NCBI GenBank assembly: GCA_951813855.1
Contig: OX638380.1
Span: 248,001 to 312,000 of the forward strand
Direction: 5' to 3'
From: an uncultured Verrucomicrobiae bacterium
Lineage (GTDB): Bacteria > Verrucomicrobiota > Verrucomicrobiia > Limisphaerales > AAA164-E04
DNA length: 64,000 nucleotides
Under the pieces are notes generated by a model. The model had not been told where the DNA came from, made no database searches, and saw only the letters and a program-made list of their open reading frames with translations. The position numbers and the translations under genes are program-made. Shown one piece after another: positions 9,141 to 17,460 of the stretch; within the stretch, counting starts at the first letter, position 1, and each line of letters begins with the position of its first letter.

Positions 9141-10522
9141 CAGCAATTCCCACTGAAGAAGAAAATCCAGTAAAAACAAGGGTTTTCTCAATCGGGTTTT
9201 CGCGCTGATTTCTTTAAATATTTTCAGCATTTCTTCCAAAACTATGCTGCATTAATGGTGGTTTCGTTGTAATCGCTGTTTTTTCGTATCTTTTCCTGAC
9301 CAAAACGTGATTTGACGCTTTTTGGCCCTGGATCGGGTGCCGAAATTCGTCTTAACCCGTTCTCCCGACGTATTTTCCGGCCAGAAAAGCCATCCGAGAG
9401 GATCTCGAGTTGTTCTCGAACTCAGGAGGCTGCGATCTGCCGGGGTCTCAGTGTCAGTCCCATGTTTTGATTCCGTTCGGCGTGCCGACCGGCCTGATCC
9501 GTCGTGGAACAAGCCGATCCTCATAACCAATCAACGAAAGGTTTTCCCTGGTGAAATTCCGCAAAAAGTTACTCAAACCCAATATCATTGGGAGGATTTG
9601 GGGGTGTTTTCGCCTCGTTCCCCGCCCCTGCCGCAAAAGCAGGTTCGAGGTCACCGACCATTTGATGAGCGCGTTTGCGGCGTTGCAGCAGAAATTTTCC
9701 TCGTTACTGGGCTTTGACGAAGCCACTCGAGGTCGGAAACGAAAGGTGACGAGCCGAAGAACCCGGGCTAACTTGCGCCGACTGTATCGTATCAAACGAG
9801 TGCCTTCTGATTCGGGATTACGCAAATTCCTGGATCGGATCAATCCCATTCATCTTCGATCCGCGTTCCTGGAACTGTTTCGGATGTTACAACGAAACTG
9901 AGTGTTGAAGCGATATTGGTGGGAAAACAAGCATTATCTCGTGTCGATCGACGGCACCGGTGTTTTCTCTTCCAACCATCTTCACTGTGAACACTGCTGT
10001 CAAAAACAACACGAAAACGGTGCGATCACCTATTACCATCAAGCCGTGGGAGCCGCCGTGGTTCATCCGGACCAGCCGGAGGTTATTCCGCTGGCACCGG
10101 AGCCGGTCAGCAAGCAATTAATCGGCTCGGAAGCCGACCCGGAGGTGGGCCCGGAGGACGAGGAACTCACCGACTTTCCATGCCGGTATATTGACCGTTA
10201 CCGATGGGAAAACACCAATCAATGGCTCATCAACGATTGCGAGAGCCGAGCCATCCGGCGGCTGGTCACCAGGCTTCATCGGGAACATCCCCGCCTGAAG
10301 ATCGTCGTATTGGCCGATGGGCTTCATTCCAACGCCCCGTTTATCAAGCTCCTGAAACGGTATCGAATGTCCTTTATCATCGTCGCCAGACCAAGCAATC
10401 ACGAACATTTATTCGAGCTATTTGTGAAAGCGGATGAGACCGGTGAATCCCACCGGTTCGTATGTTGGGACAAGGCTGGCGTCAAGTATACGTACATCTG
10501 GGTGAATCAACAGCCGCTGAAC

Positions 10523-10532
10523 CAAGCTAATC
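10523..10532 (+). repeat. Target-site duplication of the nested IS (left copy)
   Basis: The 10 bases caagctaatc occur here and again at 12698-12707. They exactly flank the nested element and are present once at the equivalent place in transposase copy 1. This is direct evidence of a recent, unrearranged insertion. Confidence 0.92.
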
Positions 10533-12697
10533 CAGGACTTTTTCATGCTAATAATTTTTGATCGACGATCGTTTTTTTTAAGTGTCGAGCGGAGTATTTC
10601 GATTCGTCGGAAAAACTGTTTTTCCGAATTATGCTTCGAGTTAGGCGGCGATTGCCGATTGAGACGAGTTTCAGCCGGACAGGAGACTGAACCGGTGCGA
10701 GTATCGGTCGAACGATCAATTCGCCGACCGAATCAGCAGGGAGGAAGCGTCGGTAATCAGGAAGGTCGGGTCAGTTTTTTTTCGGACGTTTAAACGGGGT
10801 GGTTTTCGTGACGGCTCGCAACCCTTGGTTCCGATTCGTCTGAAAATCGTCGGTAGCTTCGGCCATATTAGAGTATCCCGACTGGAGAATGATCGCCAAG
10901 GCCAGGTTGTTGAAGAGGGCATTGTTCGTCGGCCCATGGCGAGTTCGCATAAGACAATCATCTTCGCCGAAAATCCCGTCGCGACGGCGGTGATTGCCGT
11001 TTTCTACCGTCCAATGTCCCCGATTGAGTGACAACAATCGTTGAGCGTCGGCAGCTTCCGGAGGCAACGAAGTGACGCCGTAAGCATATTCCACGGTCTC
11101 GGGCCCACCGTTTAAATGATGGCGGTGTCGAAGGATCCGAAAGACTTGGAGGACATGCGGTAATTTGACGGCTCCGGGAAGGGGTTCATAGGTTTGAATG
11201 CTCCGTTGATCGATGCGGCCATGTCCTTTCTCCGGGTTTTCGGTGAACCGGTCCTGGGCCACTCGATCCCAATCCAGGCTGGTCAAAAATTGAGAGAGTT
11301 CGGGGTTGTTCTCTTTGACCGTGAAGAGAAAATGGGCTCCGTTAACCAACACGATGGCATCGGCCATGACTCGGTTAGTATGGAGCGCATCGATCGTAAT
11401 GATGGCTCCCCGGATATCGACATCCTCCAAGAGAGCCGCCATCGCCGCCTGTTCGCCGCCTTGGTCTCGGCAAATGCGAACGGCGAGGGGCACCGCATCT
11501 TGATGGCGCACGAGGATGACGGTCTCGAAATGGTCTTTGCTGTTGCGATTAGCTCCGTTGATCCGCTTCCCGTCAGCAGCCAAGGCTTCCAAGGGTTGTC
11601 GAGTCAATTGGGCCGTTACCCAGCGGTGAGTTACCGTTTGCAACGCTTCCGGATCCGTCTCGGTCATGACCCGGTGAATCGTCGCGAGAGACGGGGCCAC
11701 GCAACGGCCCTTGGCGTTGCGCCACGCCCCGAGAGTCTGCAATTGATTTGGCGTCATTTTTTGGGCGTAACGCGAAGTCGCCAAGGGGCCGACCTTGCCG
11801 GCCAATCGAGCTAAGATGCAGATAGCGAGGACCATTTCCAGCCGATGTTTGCGTCCTTGTGCCCGGCGAAAATCAGCCATTTCCGCGAGCAGTTGCACCA
11901 ATGATTTCAACTGTTTCGGGGATGTTTCTACCCGCTGCACCTGGGGGCCCCAAGACGGATCGTCCTGACGCTTCCTTAATCGGGAACAGGCTTGGGGCCG
12001 CAAGGGATAAACGTACATTTCCTTCTTGATATTGTGCCGGGCGGTATAGCGTCCGTTGCTGCGAGCGTAGCCTTGCGATTGCCCTACCGCCCGCCAATTC
12101 CCCGCGCGATAGATCGTGCCCGCGAAGTGTCGGGGATCGACGAAAGTTTCGGCCAATTCCAGCGGATGACCCCAGGTCCGTTGCCAATCGGCACTCAGAC
12201 GGCGCAGCATTTTGGCCATGACGCAGCTCCCCAGATTGCGCACTTCGCCCCGCTCGGTAAGCAGGAGGAATCGGGTATTGTTGGCAATCAAATGAAGCCG
12301 ACGAAACTGCTCTCGTTTTTTCCATCCGAGCCACTTGTCTCGCGGGCGACACTTGAACACTCCGCTTTGCCAGCCGGCTAACGCCAACCACCGGCCTCGG
12401 TACTCGGCAACATAACGCAGCCCGCGTCCGGCAAAGCCTTTGAAACCCAAGCGATGGTTCTGATCCATCAGCGAATCCCAGCGTCTTCGCTCACTGCTCT
12501 TCACTAATCGAACAGTCACCAGCTTGAGGTTGATTTTGGCGTCCATGAGGAACCAATAACGACCGGAGAATGAAAAAGCCAGCTTTATTTTCCCATTTCG
12601 AAGGCGCTAAAGTTTCGGCTCTCTGGTGAAGGGAAAAAGCGAATATGTCCCGAAATCGGTGACACGGGCCTCTAGCGATTAGCGTGAAAAAACCCTG
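10533..12697 (-). mobile_element. Intact ISAs1-type IS with a DUF4338 (DruA)-fused transposase
   Basis: The element is 2165 bp. Its ends are imperfect inverted repeats: caggactttttcatgctaat at the left, and cagggttttttcacgctaat at the right read inward. It is flanked by a perfect 10-bp target duplication (10523-10532 and 12698-12707), consistent with the 8-10 bp made by ISAs1 elements. One uninterrupted transposase gene fills most of it. The 238 bases left of the gene and the 150 right of it show no further convincing gene. Confidence 0.9.
10771..12546 (-). CDS. DUF4338/DruA-ISAs1 fusion transposase
   Basis: The 591-residue protein has two parts. Residues about 5-190 match DUF4338, the domain of the Druantia anti-phage protein DruA. 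They include GWKKREQFRRLHLIANNTRFL, split here as GWKKREQ then LIANNTRFL, followed by ETFVDPRHFAGTIYRAGNW and GRYTARHNIKKEMYVYPL. Residues about 210-575 are an ISAs1 (DDE_Tnp_1-type) transposase. It has AADGKRINGA (Asp325), ITIDALHTN (Asp386) and LNRGHWTVENGNHRRRD (Glu515), followed by the family's FGEDDCLMRTRHGPTNNA. All catalytic acids are present and the frame is open. I infer an active DDE enzyme with an accessory DNA-binding or end-recognition domain. Other views are that DUF4338 acts on target choice, or that it has an independent activity. Confidence 0.88.
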   Translation of the reverse strand: MDAKINLKLVTVRLVKSSERRRWDSLMDQNHRLGFKGFAGRGLRYVAEYRGRWLALAGWQSGVFKCRPRDKWLGWKKREQFRRLHLIANNTRFLLLTERGEVRNLGSCVMAKMLRRLSADWQRTWGHPLELAETFVDPRHFAGTIYRAGNWRAVGQSQGYARSNGRYTARHNIKKEMYVYPLRPQACSRLRKRQDDPSWGPQVQRVETSPKQLKSLVQLLAEMADFRRAQGRKHRLEMVLAICILARLAGKVGPLATSRYAQKMTPNQLQTLGAWRNAKGRCVAPSLATIHRVMTETDPEALQTVTHRWVTAQLTRQPLEALAADGKRINGANRNSKDHFETVILVRHQDAVPLAVRICRDQGGEQAAMAALLEDVDIRGAIITIDALHTNRVMADAIVLVNGAHFLFTVKENNPELSQFLTSLDWDRVAQDRFTENPEKGHGRIDQRSIQTYEPLPGAVKLPHVLQVFRILRHRHHLNGGPETVEYAYGVTSLPPEAADAQRLLSLNRGHWTVENGNHRRRDGIFGEDDCLMRTRHGPTNNALFNNLALAIILQSGYSNMAEATDDFQTNRNQGLRAVTKTTPFKRPKKN

Positions 12698-12707
12698 CAA
12701 GCTAATC
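12698..12707 (+). repeat. Target-site duplication of the nested IS (right copy)
   Basis: Second copy of caagctaatc. The host transposase frame resumes at 12708. Confidence 0.92.
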
Positions 12708-13406
12708 CCGATCTTAAAATTAATTTTTTATGGTGCGAAATCGAAGCTCCGGGTGAAAAGCCGGCGATTTTTTCTTGGGTCACGGATTGGGAAATCAATG
12801 ACTCCAACGTTCAAAAAATAGCGCGGGCCGGTCGCCGCCGGTGGCAAATCGAGGATACGTTTAATAGTTTGAAAAATCGCGGGTACCAGTTGGAGCACAA
12901 TTATGGCCACGGAAAAGAACATCTCGCCACGGTTTTTCTGTTTTTGATGATGCTGGCGGTGCTGGTAGATCAAATGGAACTGATCGCCTGCTCTCTCTTT
13001 AAACGGGCGCCTCAGATGATCGGATCGCTCCAGGAAGTCTGGGTAGAAATCAGATGCCATCTTCGCATGCATCGTCTCAAGGATTGGAACCACCTCTACC
13101 AGTTACTCGGGTATGGGATGCTCGACTTCGTGCCTAAACCTGCTGCCCTCACCTAGTCGGCGATATTCTGACCGGGATCGCTAGTCGGCGACCTCAAAAA
13201 AAACTCGATTTAGATCGAGCTCGGAGTGGTGCGTTCTGACCTCGTTCATCTATCGGGCGAAACGCAAAATAAATCACCTGATCAAGGGAAAAAACGAAAT
13301 TTTATCTGAAATCAGTCTTGAAAATCCGTTTTTCGAAAGTATTTAACATATTTATAAATAAATTTCACACAATTACTATCTGACCTGACTTCAGTGGGAA
13401 TTGCTG

Positions 13407-14713
13407 TCGTCTGCATGGCCCGCACCCAAAACGATGATTTGCTTAAAACACTTCAATATGAATTAAAATACATTGAGAACGAATTCTATTACGGCATATT
13501 TTCCGGGCTTTTCTCAGAAGTCAATCTAAGCTCCGACAAACTCGGCAGGACCTACGCAGACCGAAACATGCTGCTTTGTACGATCATCACTAAGATCGAT
13601 GATCGACTTATGGATTTCTCGACTGATAACGACACCTTAATCCACGCTTATGAGTACTTAATCGACGAGTTTGCTGCAAATGTAAATTGGATGGTCGGTG
13701 ATTTCCACACTCCGTATCGAGTATCTAACATTCTTTCCGAGATTGTCACTCTCGACAGCCAAAAACCGAAAAAAGGCAAACGGGCTTACCTCGCCAGAAT
13801 AATGGACTTTGCTTGCGGAACGGGTTCGCTACTACTAAATGTCCGTAAGCGCATGGGGATAAATGGCATCGGTAAGGTTTACGGACAGGAGAAAAAAATT
13901 CCATTTACAATCTTGCACGAATGAACATGCTGCTTCACGGATTGAAAGACTCAGATTTCAAGCTATACCACGGTGATTCTCTAACCAACGACTGGGACAT
14001 GCTCCGTGAAATTGACCCAACCAAAAAACTTAATTTTGACGCTGTGATTTCATTCCCGCCGTACTTCTATCAATGGGACTCGGACCCAACGTTAAGTGAT
14101 GACATTCGTTTTGTTAACTATGAATTTGATCCGAAGTCATCACCTGATTTCGCTTTTTTACTTCATGGATTTCACTATCTCAAAAAGAATGGTGTTATGG
14201 CCATCATTATGGCGCAACGCACTATGTTACGCGACGCGGACGTAACGAATATTCACCGCAAACTCATCACCGACGGACACGTCGACACAATTATCGGCTT
14301 ACCGGGCAATATATTTCACTCAACCGGCACTCCTTTTAGCATTGTTGTTTTGAAGAAGTGCCGAAAAACGAATGACGTTTTGTTTATCAACGCATCCGAA
14401 CATTTCAAAAAAAGGCAGACGGAAAAACTACTTATCAAATCAACATGTAAAAAAGATTATCGACACCTATCGGGAGCGCCCCGAATACGTTGTTCAATAC
14501 GCCAGACGCGTGAAAAGAGAAGAAATCGAGGTCAACGATTTTGAACTTAATATTACCAGCTATGTCAACACGGACGAATTGGATTTCGCGATTGATTTAT
14601 CGGCAACACACTCGGATCTGGTCAAAATTAATAAACAAACTTGGGAAGTAACGGTAAAGCACAACGAGTTTCTCAAGGAGCTTGGCCTATCTTCATTGCC
14701 AACAACCGATTAA
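13407..14713 (+). pseudogene. hsdM: Type I restriction-modification methyltransferase HsdM, truncated and frameshifted
   Basis: Three frames joined give the C-terminal four fifths of an HsdM N6-adenine methyltransferase. DFHTPYRVSNILSEIVTL and MDFACGTGSLLLN (SAM-binding motif I) are followed by NMLLHGLKDSDFKLYHGDSL. Next is AVISFPPYFY, where NPPF is expected, so even the catalytic motif IV has a Ser in place of Asn. The tail KKHNEFLKELGL-like end follows (VKHNEFLKELGLSSLP). The frame shifts at two runs of seven A, 13892-13898 and 14407-14413. The first roughly 100 residues are missing at the IS boundary at 13406. No hsdS or hsdR is in view. The gene is inactive unless both A-runs slip back into frame, and the altered motif IV argues against function anyway. 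Confidence 0.88.
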
Positions 14714-14903
14714 CCCGAGCCCAGCAAAAATTAATTCCGTTCAATCTTGGTATACGTTTTTCGCTTAACTCGGTTCTTTTGAACGCAGTAAAAAGATCCA
14801 TTCACCCAGCGAACGAGCACCCCGTTCGGTCACTATCGAAAATCAAGATTTCGTTACGCTGACGGTTACTTCAACACTATTGTGTTGCTCTGGAATCCGA
14901 TTA
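14714..14903. other. Gap between hsdM remnant and toxin-antitoxin pair
   Basis: About 190 bases with no supportable gene. An hsdS gene would be expected next to hsdM and is absent. Confidence 0.4.
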
Positions 14904-15224
14904 TTACCGGCGCTTCAGACCACTCAATTTACGGAAAAGCGTTCGTGCAAAATCAGCGAAAGCGCCAACGAGTCGAAGAAACGCCGACTTCACGTTACCC
15001 TCTCCTGACGAATCGGATCGACGGCTCCACAACTGTGACACCAAGTCTTCCCCTTTTACATGAACAATTTTGCCGTCCTTCATTATCGCAACGGTGAGAC
15101 CGTGTTCGGCTGCTCGCCGGTGAGCGCGTTCCGCTGCTCTGAGCATCGCGGCTTCGAAGCCGTCAATATCTGAATTCTGAGTTGTCGTTGTCTTTCGAGG
15201 CGTGATTGATTCTAGCGATTTCAT
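14904..15224 (-). CDS. Putative antitoxin partner of the zeta-like toxin
   Basis: A 106-residue charged protein starts in a four-base ATGA overlap with the end of the kinase gene at 15221-15745, so the two are translationally coupled. The segment DGFEAAMLRAAERAHRRAAEHG followed by VAIMKDGKIV (split for length) is the pattern often seen in small proteins encoded beside stand-alone zeta-like kinases. It has a helical N-terminal part and a short strand with a variable loop. A basic hydrophobic C-terminal helix follows. I infer the antitoxin role from context. The family is not characterised to my knowledge. Confidence 0.55.
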   Translation of the reverse strand: MKSLESITPRKTTTTQNSDIDGFEAAMLRAAERAHRRAAEHGLTVAIMKDGKIVHVKGEDLVSQLWSRRSDSSGEGNVKSAFLRLVGAFADFARTLFRKLSGLKRR

Positions 15225-15745
15225 TCGTTTTGACCCTTTTCAATCAAATTCGGAACCGGCCCAGTGTTGTCATAAACGGTCCATTCATTCACTAATTTCT
15301 GATAGATGCAATTGAAATTGCGCCACCCTTCGTCGTAACGCCGTCGAACGACCGCCTCCGGCACGTCGTGTCCACCTTCCGATACTCGCTGGCGGACGCG
15401 AGATATCGCTATCTCCGGTATCGCCAAACGCAGATAAATCAGTTTCACGAAATAGCCTCGCTCTCGCCAAAACGGAATTCTGCGCCCGTAATTTCGGCCG
15501 CTCAAGGTAGTCTCGAAGGAAAAACTTTTTCCCTCTGTCACGTACCTATCAATCGTTTCGAGCATCAGACGACCGGCACGAAACGCGACGGAAGACGGTC
15601 GAAAAGGATGCAAACCGGCCGCAATCAAATCCGCGTTGACGAAATTGAGGCACTCCGCCTCATTCGGCAAGACCTCCGTTGCGAAAGTCGTCTTTCCCGC
15701 CCCGTTCGGCCCGGCGATGATCACTATGATTCCCCGCGAAGTCAC
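15221..15745 (-). CDS. Zeta-toxin-like P-loop kinase
   Basis: A 174-residue protein carries a Walker A motif, GPNGAGKT, at residues 12-19. The segment NADLIAAGLHPF matches the place where zeta toxins bind their substrate, and SFETTLSGRNY follows. Basic lid residues lie in RQRVSEGGHDVPEAVVRRRY. Zeta toxins phosphorylate UDP-N-acetylglucosamine and block wall synthesis. Stand-alone relatives like this may use other substrates. The gene is upstream of and overlaps the small partner gene, a toxin-first order that differs from the classical epsilon-zeta operon. It lies between broken restriction genes and ordinary chromosome, a typical place for a toxin-antitoxin module. Confidence 0.78.
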   Translation of the reverse strand: MTSRGIIVIIAGPNGAGKTTFATEVLPNEAECLNFVNADLIAAGLHPFRPSSVAFRAGRLMLETIDRYVTEGKSFSFETTLSGRNYGRRIPFWRERGYFVKLIYLRLAIPEIAISRVRQRVSEGGHDVPEAVVRRRYDEGWRNFNCIYQKLVNEWTVYDNTGPVPNLIEKGQNE

Positions 15746-15835
15746 TCGCTCGTTCGCTCCCGCCTGAATCCCGTCCCGTTAACGCCCTCTCGTTTTGTTT
15801 GGCGTAACGACGAAATTGCGATTAAACATACCTTC

Positions 15836-17254
15836 CTAGGCGAGCAGGGGTTTGACGACTCGACCGCCGACGTCCGTCAAGCGATAGTCACGACCTTGGA
15901 ACTTGAAGGTCAACGCCTCGTGATCGATCCCCATCAGGAATTGAATCGTGGCGTGAAAATCGTGAACGTTCACCGGATCACGAACGATATTATAACTGTA
16001 ATCGTCGGTTTGACCGTAACTGACGCCGGGCTTGATTCCTCCGCCGGCCATCCAGACCGTGAAACAACGTGGATGATGATCGCGCCCGTAACTCTTGGGT
16101 CCCAGATCGCCTTGGCAATAAACGGTTCGACCGAATTCTCCGCCCCAGATGATCAGAGTTTCATCCAACAGCCCTCGTTGCTTCAGATCCTTGATCAGTG
16201 CCGTCGTAGCAAGGTCGGTATCCTGGCAGCGGGCACGCAATTGATTCGGCAAATTACCATGAGTGTCCCAGCCGCGATGAAACAGTTGGATAAATCTCAC
16301 GCCCCGTTCGCTCAACCGCCGAGCCAACAAGACATTGTAAGCGTAGGTTCCCGGTTTCCGGGCGTCCTCGCCGTATAACGCAAAGGTGCTTTCCGGTTCG
16401 GAGGACAGATCCGTCAATTCCGGAACGGACATCTGCATGCGGTAAGCCATTTCGTATTGGGTGATCCGGGCCTGAATTTCGGGATCGGCCAATTCCTGGT
16501 ACCGAAGCGAATTCAAGGCCTTGATATCGCGCAAAGTGTGTTGCCGAATGTCCGGGGCGATACCCTCGGGGTTGTTCAGATAGAGCACCGGCGGCCCTTG
16601 AGAACGAAACCGTACGCCCTGATGTTCCGAAGGCAAAAACCCCGCGCCCCACAACCGGTCGTATAACGGCTGGCCCCCCTTCCCGGAAATCATAGCCACA
16701 AAGGCCGGCAAATACTGGTTTTCGCTGCCGAGTCCATAACTGGCCCAGGCTCCGATGCTGGGACGTCCGGCAAGATGAAACCCAGTCTGAAGAAACGTGA
16801 TGGCGGGATCGTGATTGATTGCTTCGGTATGCAACGACTTGACGATGCAAAGCTCGTCGGCGACCGAAGGCAAATGTTGGAAAACTTCCGAGAGCCTGTG
16901 GCCGCTTTGCCCATACTGCGGAAACCGAAAAATCGAACGGGCGGCAGGAAACGAAGCCTGACCGGAGGTCATGCCTGTCAACCGTTGCCCTTTGAACACC
17001 GATTCAGGAACTTCTTGGCCATGAACTCGGTTCAGATGGGGTTTGTAATCGTACAAATCCATCTGAGGCGGCCCCCCGGATTGAAAGAGATAGATGATTC
17101 TTTTCGCCTGTGGGGGAAAATGAGATCCAGGAGCCCGAGACCTGGCCGGGTTGACCAGAGAGGCCAAAGCCAAGGCTCCCAGCCCGCCAGCCGATCGGGT
17201 CAAAAAACGGCGGCGCGACAAGCGATAGTCGAATCGATCCGAATTACTTTTCAT
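15836..17254 (-). CDS. DUF1501 family protein, Tat-exported
   Basis: The 472-residue protein starts at the ATG at 17254. The frame extends upstream to 17428, but the twin-arginine signal LSRRRFLTRSAGG follows this ATG directly. After the signal comes the sulfatase-like DUF1501 fold with YLFQSGGPPQMDLYDYKP, GIGAWASYGLGS-like PSIGAWASYGLG, FIQLFHRGWDTH, and WGGEFGRT near the end. DUF1501 proteins are periplasmic and very frequent in Planctomycetes and Verrucomicrobia, nearly always next to a PSD1/PSCyt protein. That is the case here: the 1014-residue protein at 17461-20505 lies 206 bases upstream in the same direction. The biochemical role of the pair is not established. Confidence 0.9.
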   Translation of the reverse strand: MKSNSDRFDYRLSRRRFLTRSAGGLGALALASLVNPARSRAPGSHFPPQAKRIIYLFQSGGPPQMDLYDYKPHLNRVHGQEVPESVFKGQRLTGMTSGQASFPAARSIFRFPQYGQSGHRLSEVFQHLPSVADELCIVKSLHTEAINHDPAITFLQTGFHLAGRPSIGAWASYGLGSENQYLPAFVAMISGKGGQPLYDRLWGAGFLPSEHQGVRFRSQGPPVLYLNNPEGIAPDIRQHTLRDIKALNSLRYQELADPEIQARITQYEMAYRMQMSVPELTDLSSEPESTFALYGEDARKPGTYAYNVLLARRLSERGVRFIQLFHRGWDTHGNLPNQLRARCQDTDLATTALIKDLKQRGLLDETLIIWGGEFGRTVYCQGDLGPKSYGRDHHPRCFTVWMAGGGIKPGVSYGQTDDYSYNIVRDPVNVHDFHATIQFLMGIDHEALTFKFQGRDYRLTDVGGRVVKPLLA

Positions 17255-17460
17255 TACCCCGCAACATTCATAGCGCCGGTATCCACTTAACGGGTTCCGG
17301 CCGACCCTGAACCGCCAAATTCCTCTCCAAATCGCCGATTCGCAAATCCAATTTTTCCACGCTCGCTCTTCGCCTCCAAGGTATCGACGATCGACAGCAA
17401 CCGTCACCCGGTAGGCCAACGAACCCAAGCCGTTTAAACCGACCGGACGGTGTCCGACAC

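Larger units (their letters stand above)
9551..13156 (+). pseudogene. Transposase of the second IS (copy 2), nonsense codon and IS insertion
   Basis: Removing 10533-12707 restores one continuous frame of 476 codons. The product belongs to a DDE transposase group often filed under ISNCY or unclassified IS4-like. Its motifs include VSIDGTGVFSSNHLHCEHC, GAAVVHPDQPEVIPLAPEP, KIVVLADGLHSNAP, and RRRWQIEDTFNSLKNRGYQLEHN, which includes the probable catalytic Glu. A TGA at 9899-9901 replaces the GGA (Gly) of copy 1. The ISAs1-type element splits the gene at codon 328. Copy 1 is sound where copy 2 is broken and vice versa, so an intact common parent is easily inferred. Confidence 0.85.
9141..13406 (+). 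mobile_element. IS element with 18-bp terminal inverted repeats (copy 2), interrupted by a nested IS
   Basis: The perfect inverted repeat cagcaattcccactgaag (9141-9158; inverted at 13389-13406) brackets one transposase gene with non-coding margins. This gives an element of about 2.1 kb once the nested IS (2165 bp plus a 10-bp duplication) is removed. The left end lies in the helix-turn-helix transposase fragment and the right end abuts hsdM. No target duplication is shared, so rearrangement followed insertion. The margins 9159-9550 and 13157-13388 contain no gene. The right margin has a short direct repeat, ctagtcggcga, near 13154 and 13181. Confidence 0.75.

Noticed and set aside
9322..9717. 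131-codon plus-strand frame in the left margin of the second IS as a gene
   Set aside because: It overlaps the start of the transposase in another frame, has no recognisable domain and lies where IS elements normally have a non-coding margin.
5616..9901. Three in-frame TGA codons (istB, transposase copy 1, transposase copy 2) as a sign of stop-codon reassignment
   Set aside because: Intact genes such as dnaX, hsdM's end, carB and the sulfatases end in TGA in this same window, and the positions replace different residues (Trp in one, Gly in another). They are ordinary nonsense mutations in decaying elements.
10545..10793. 82-codon frame at the left end of the nested ISAs1-type element as an accessory gene
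   Set aside because: It starts inside the terminal repeat, overlaps the transposase 3' end and has a random, arginine-rich composition.
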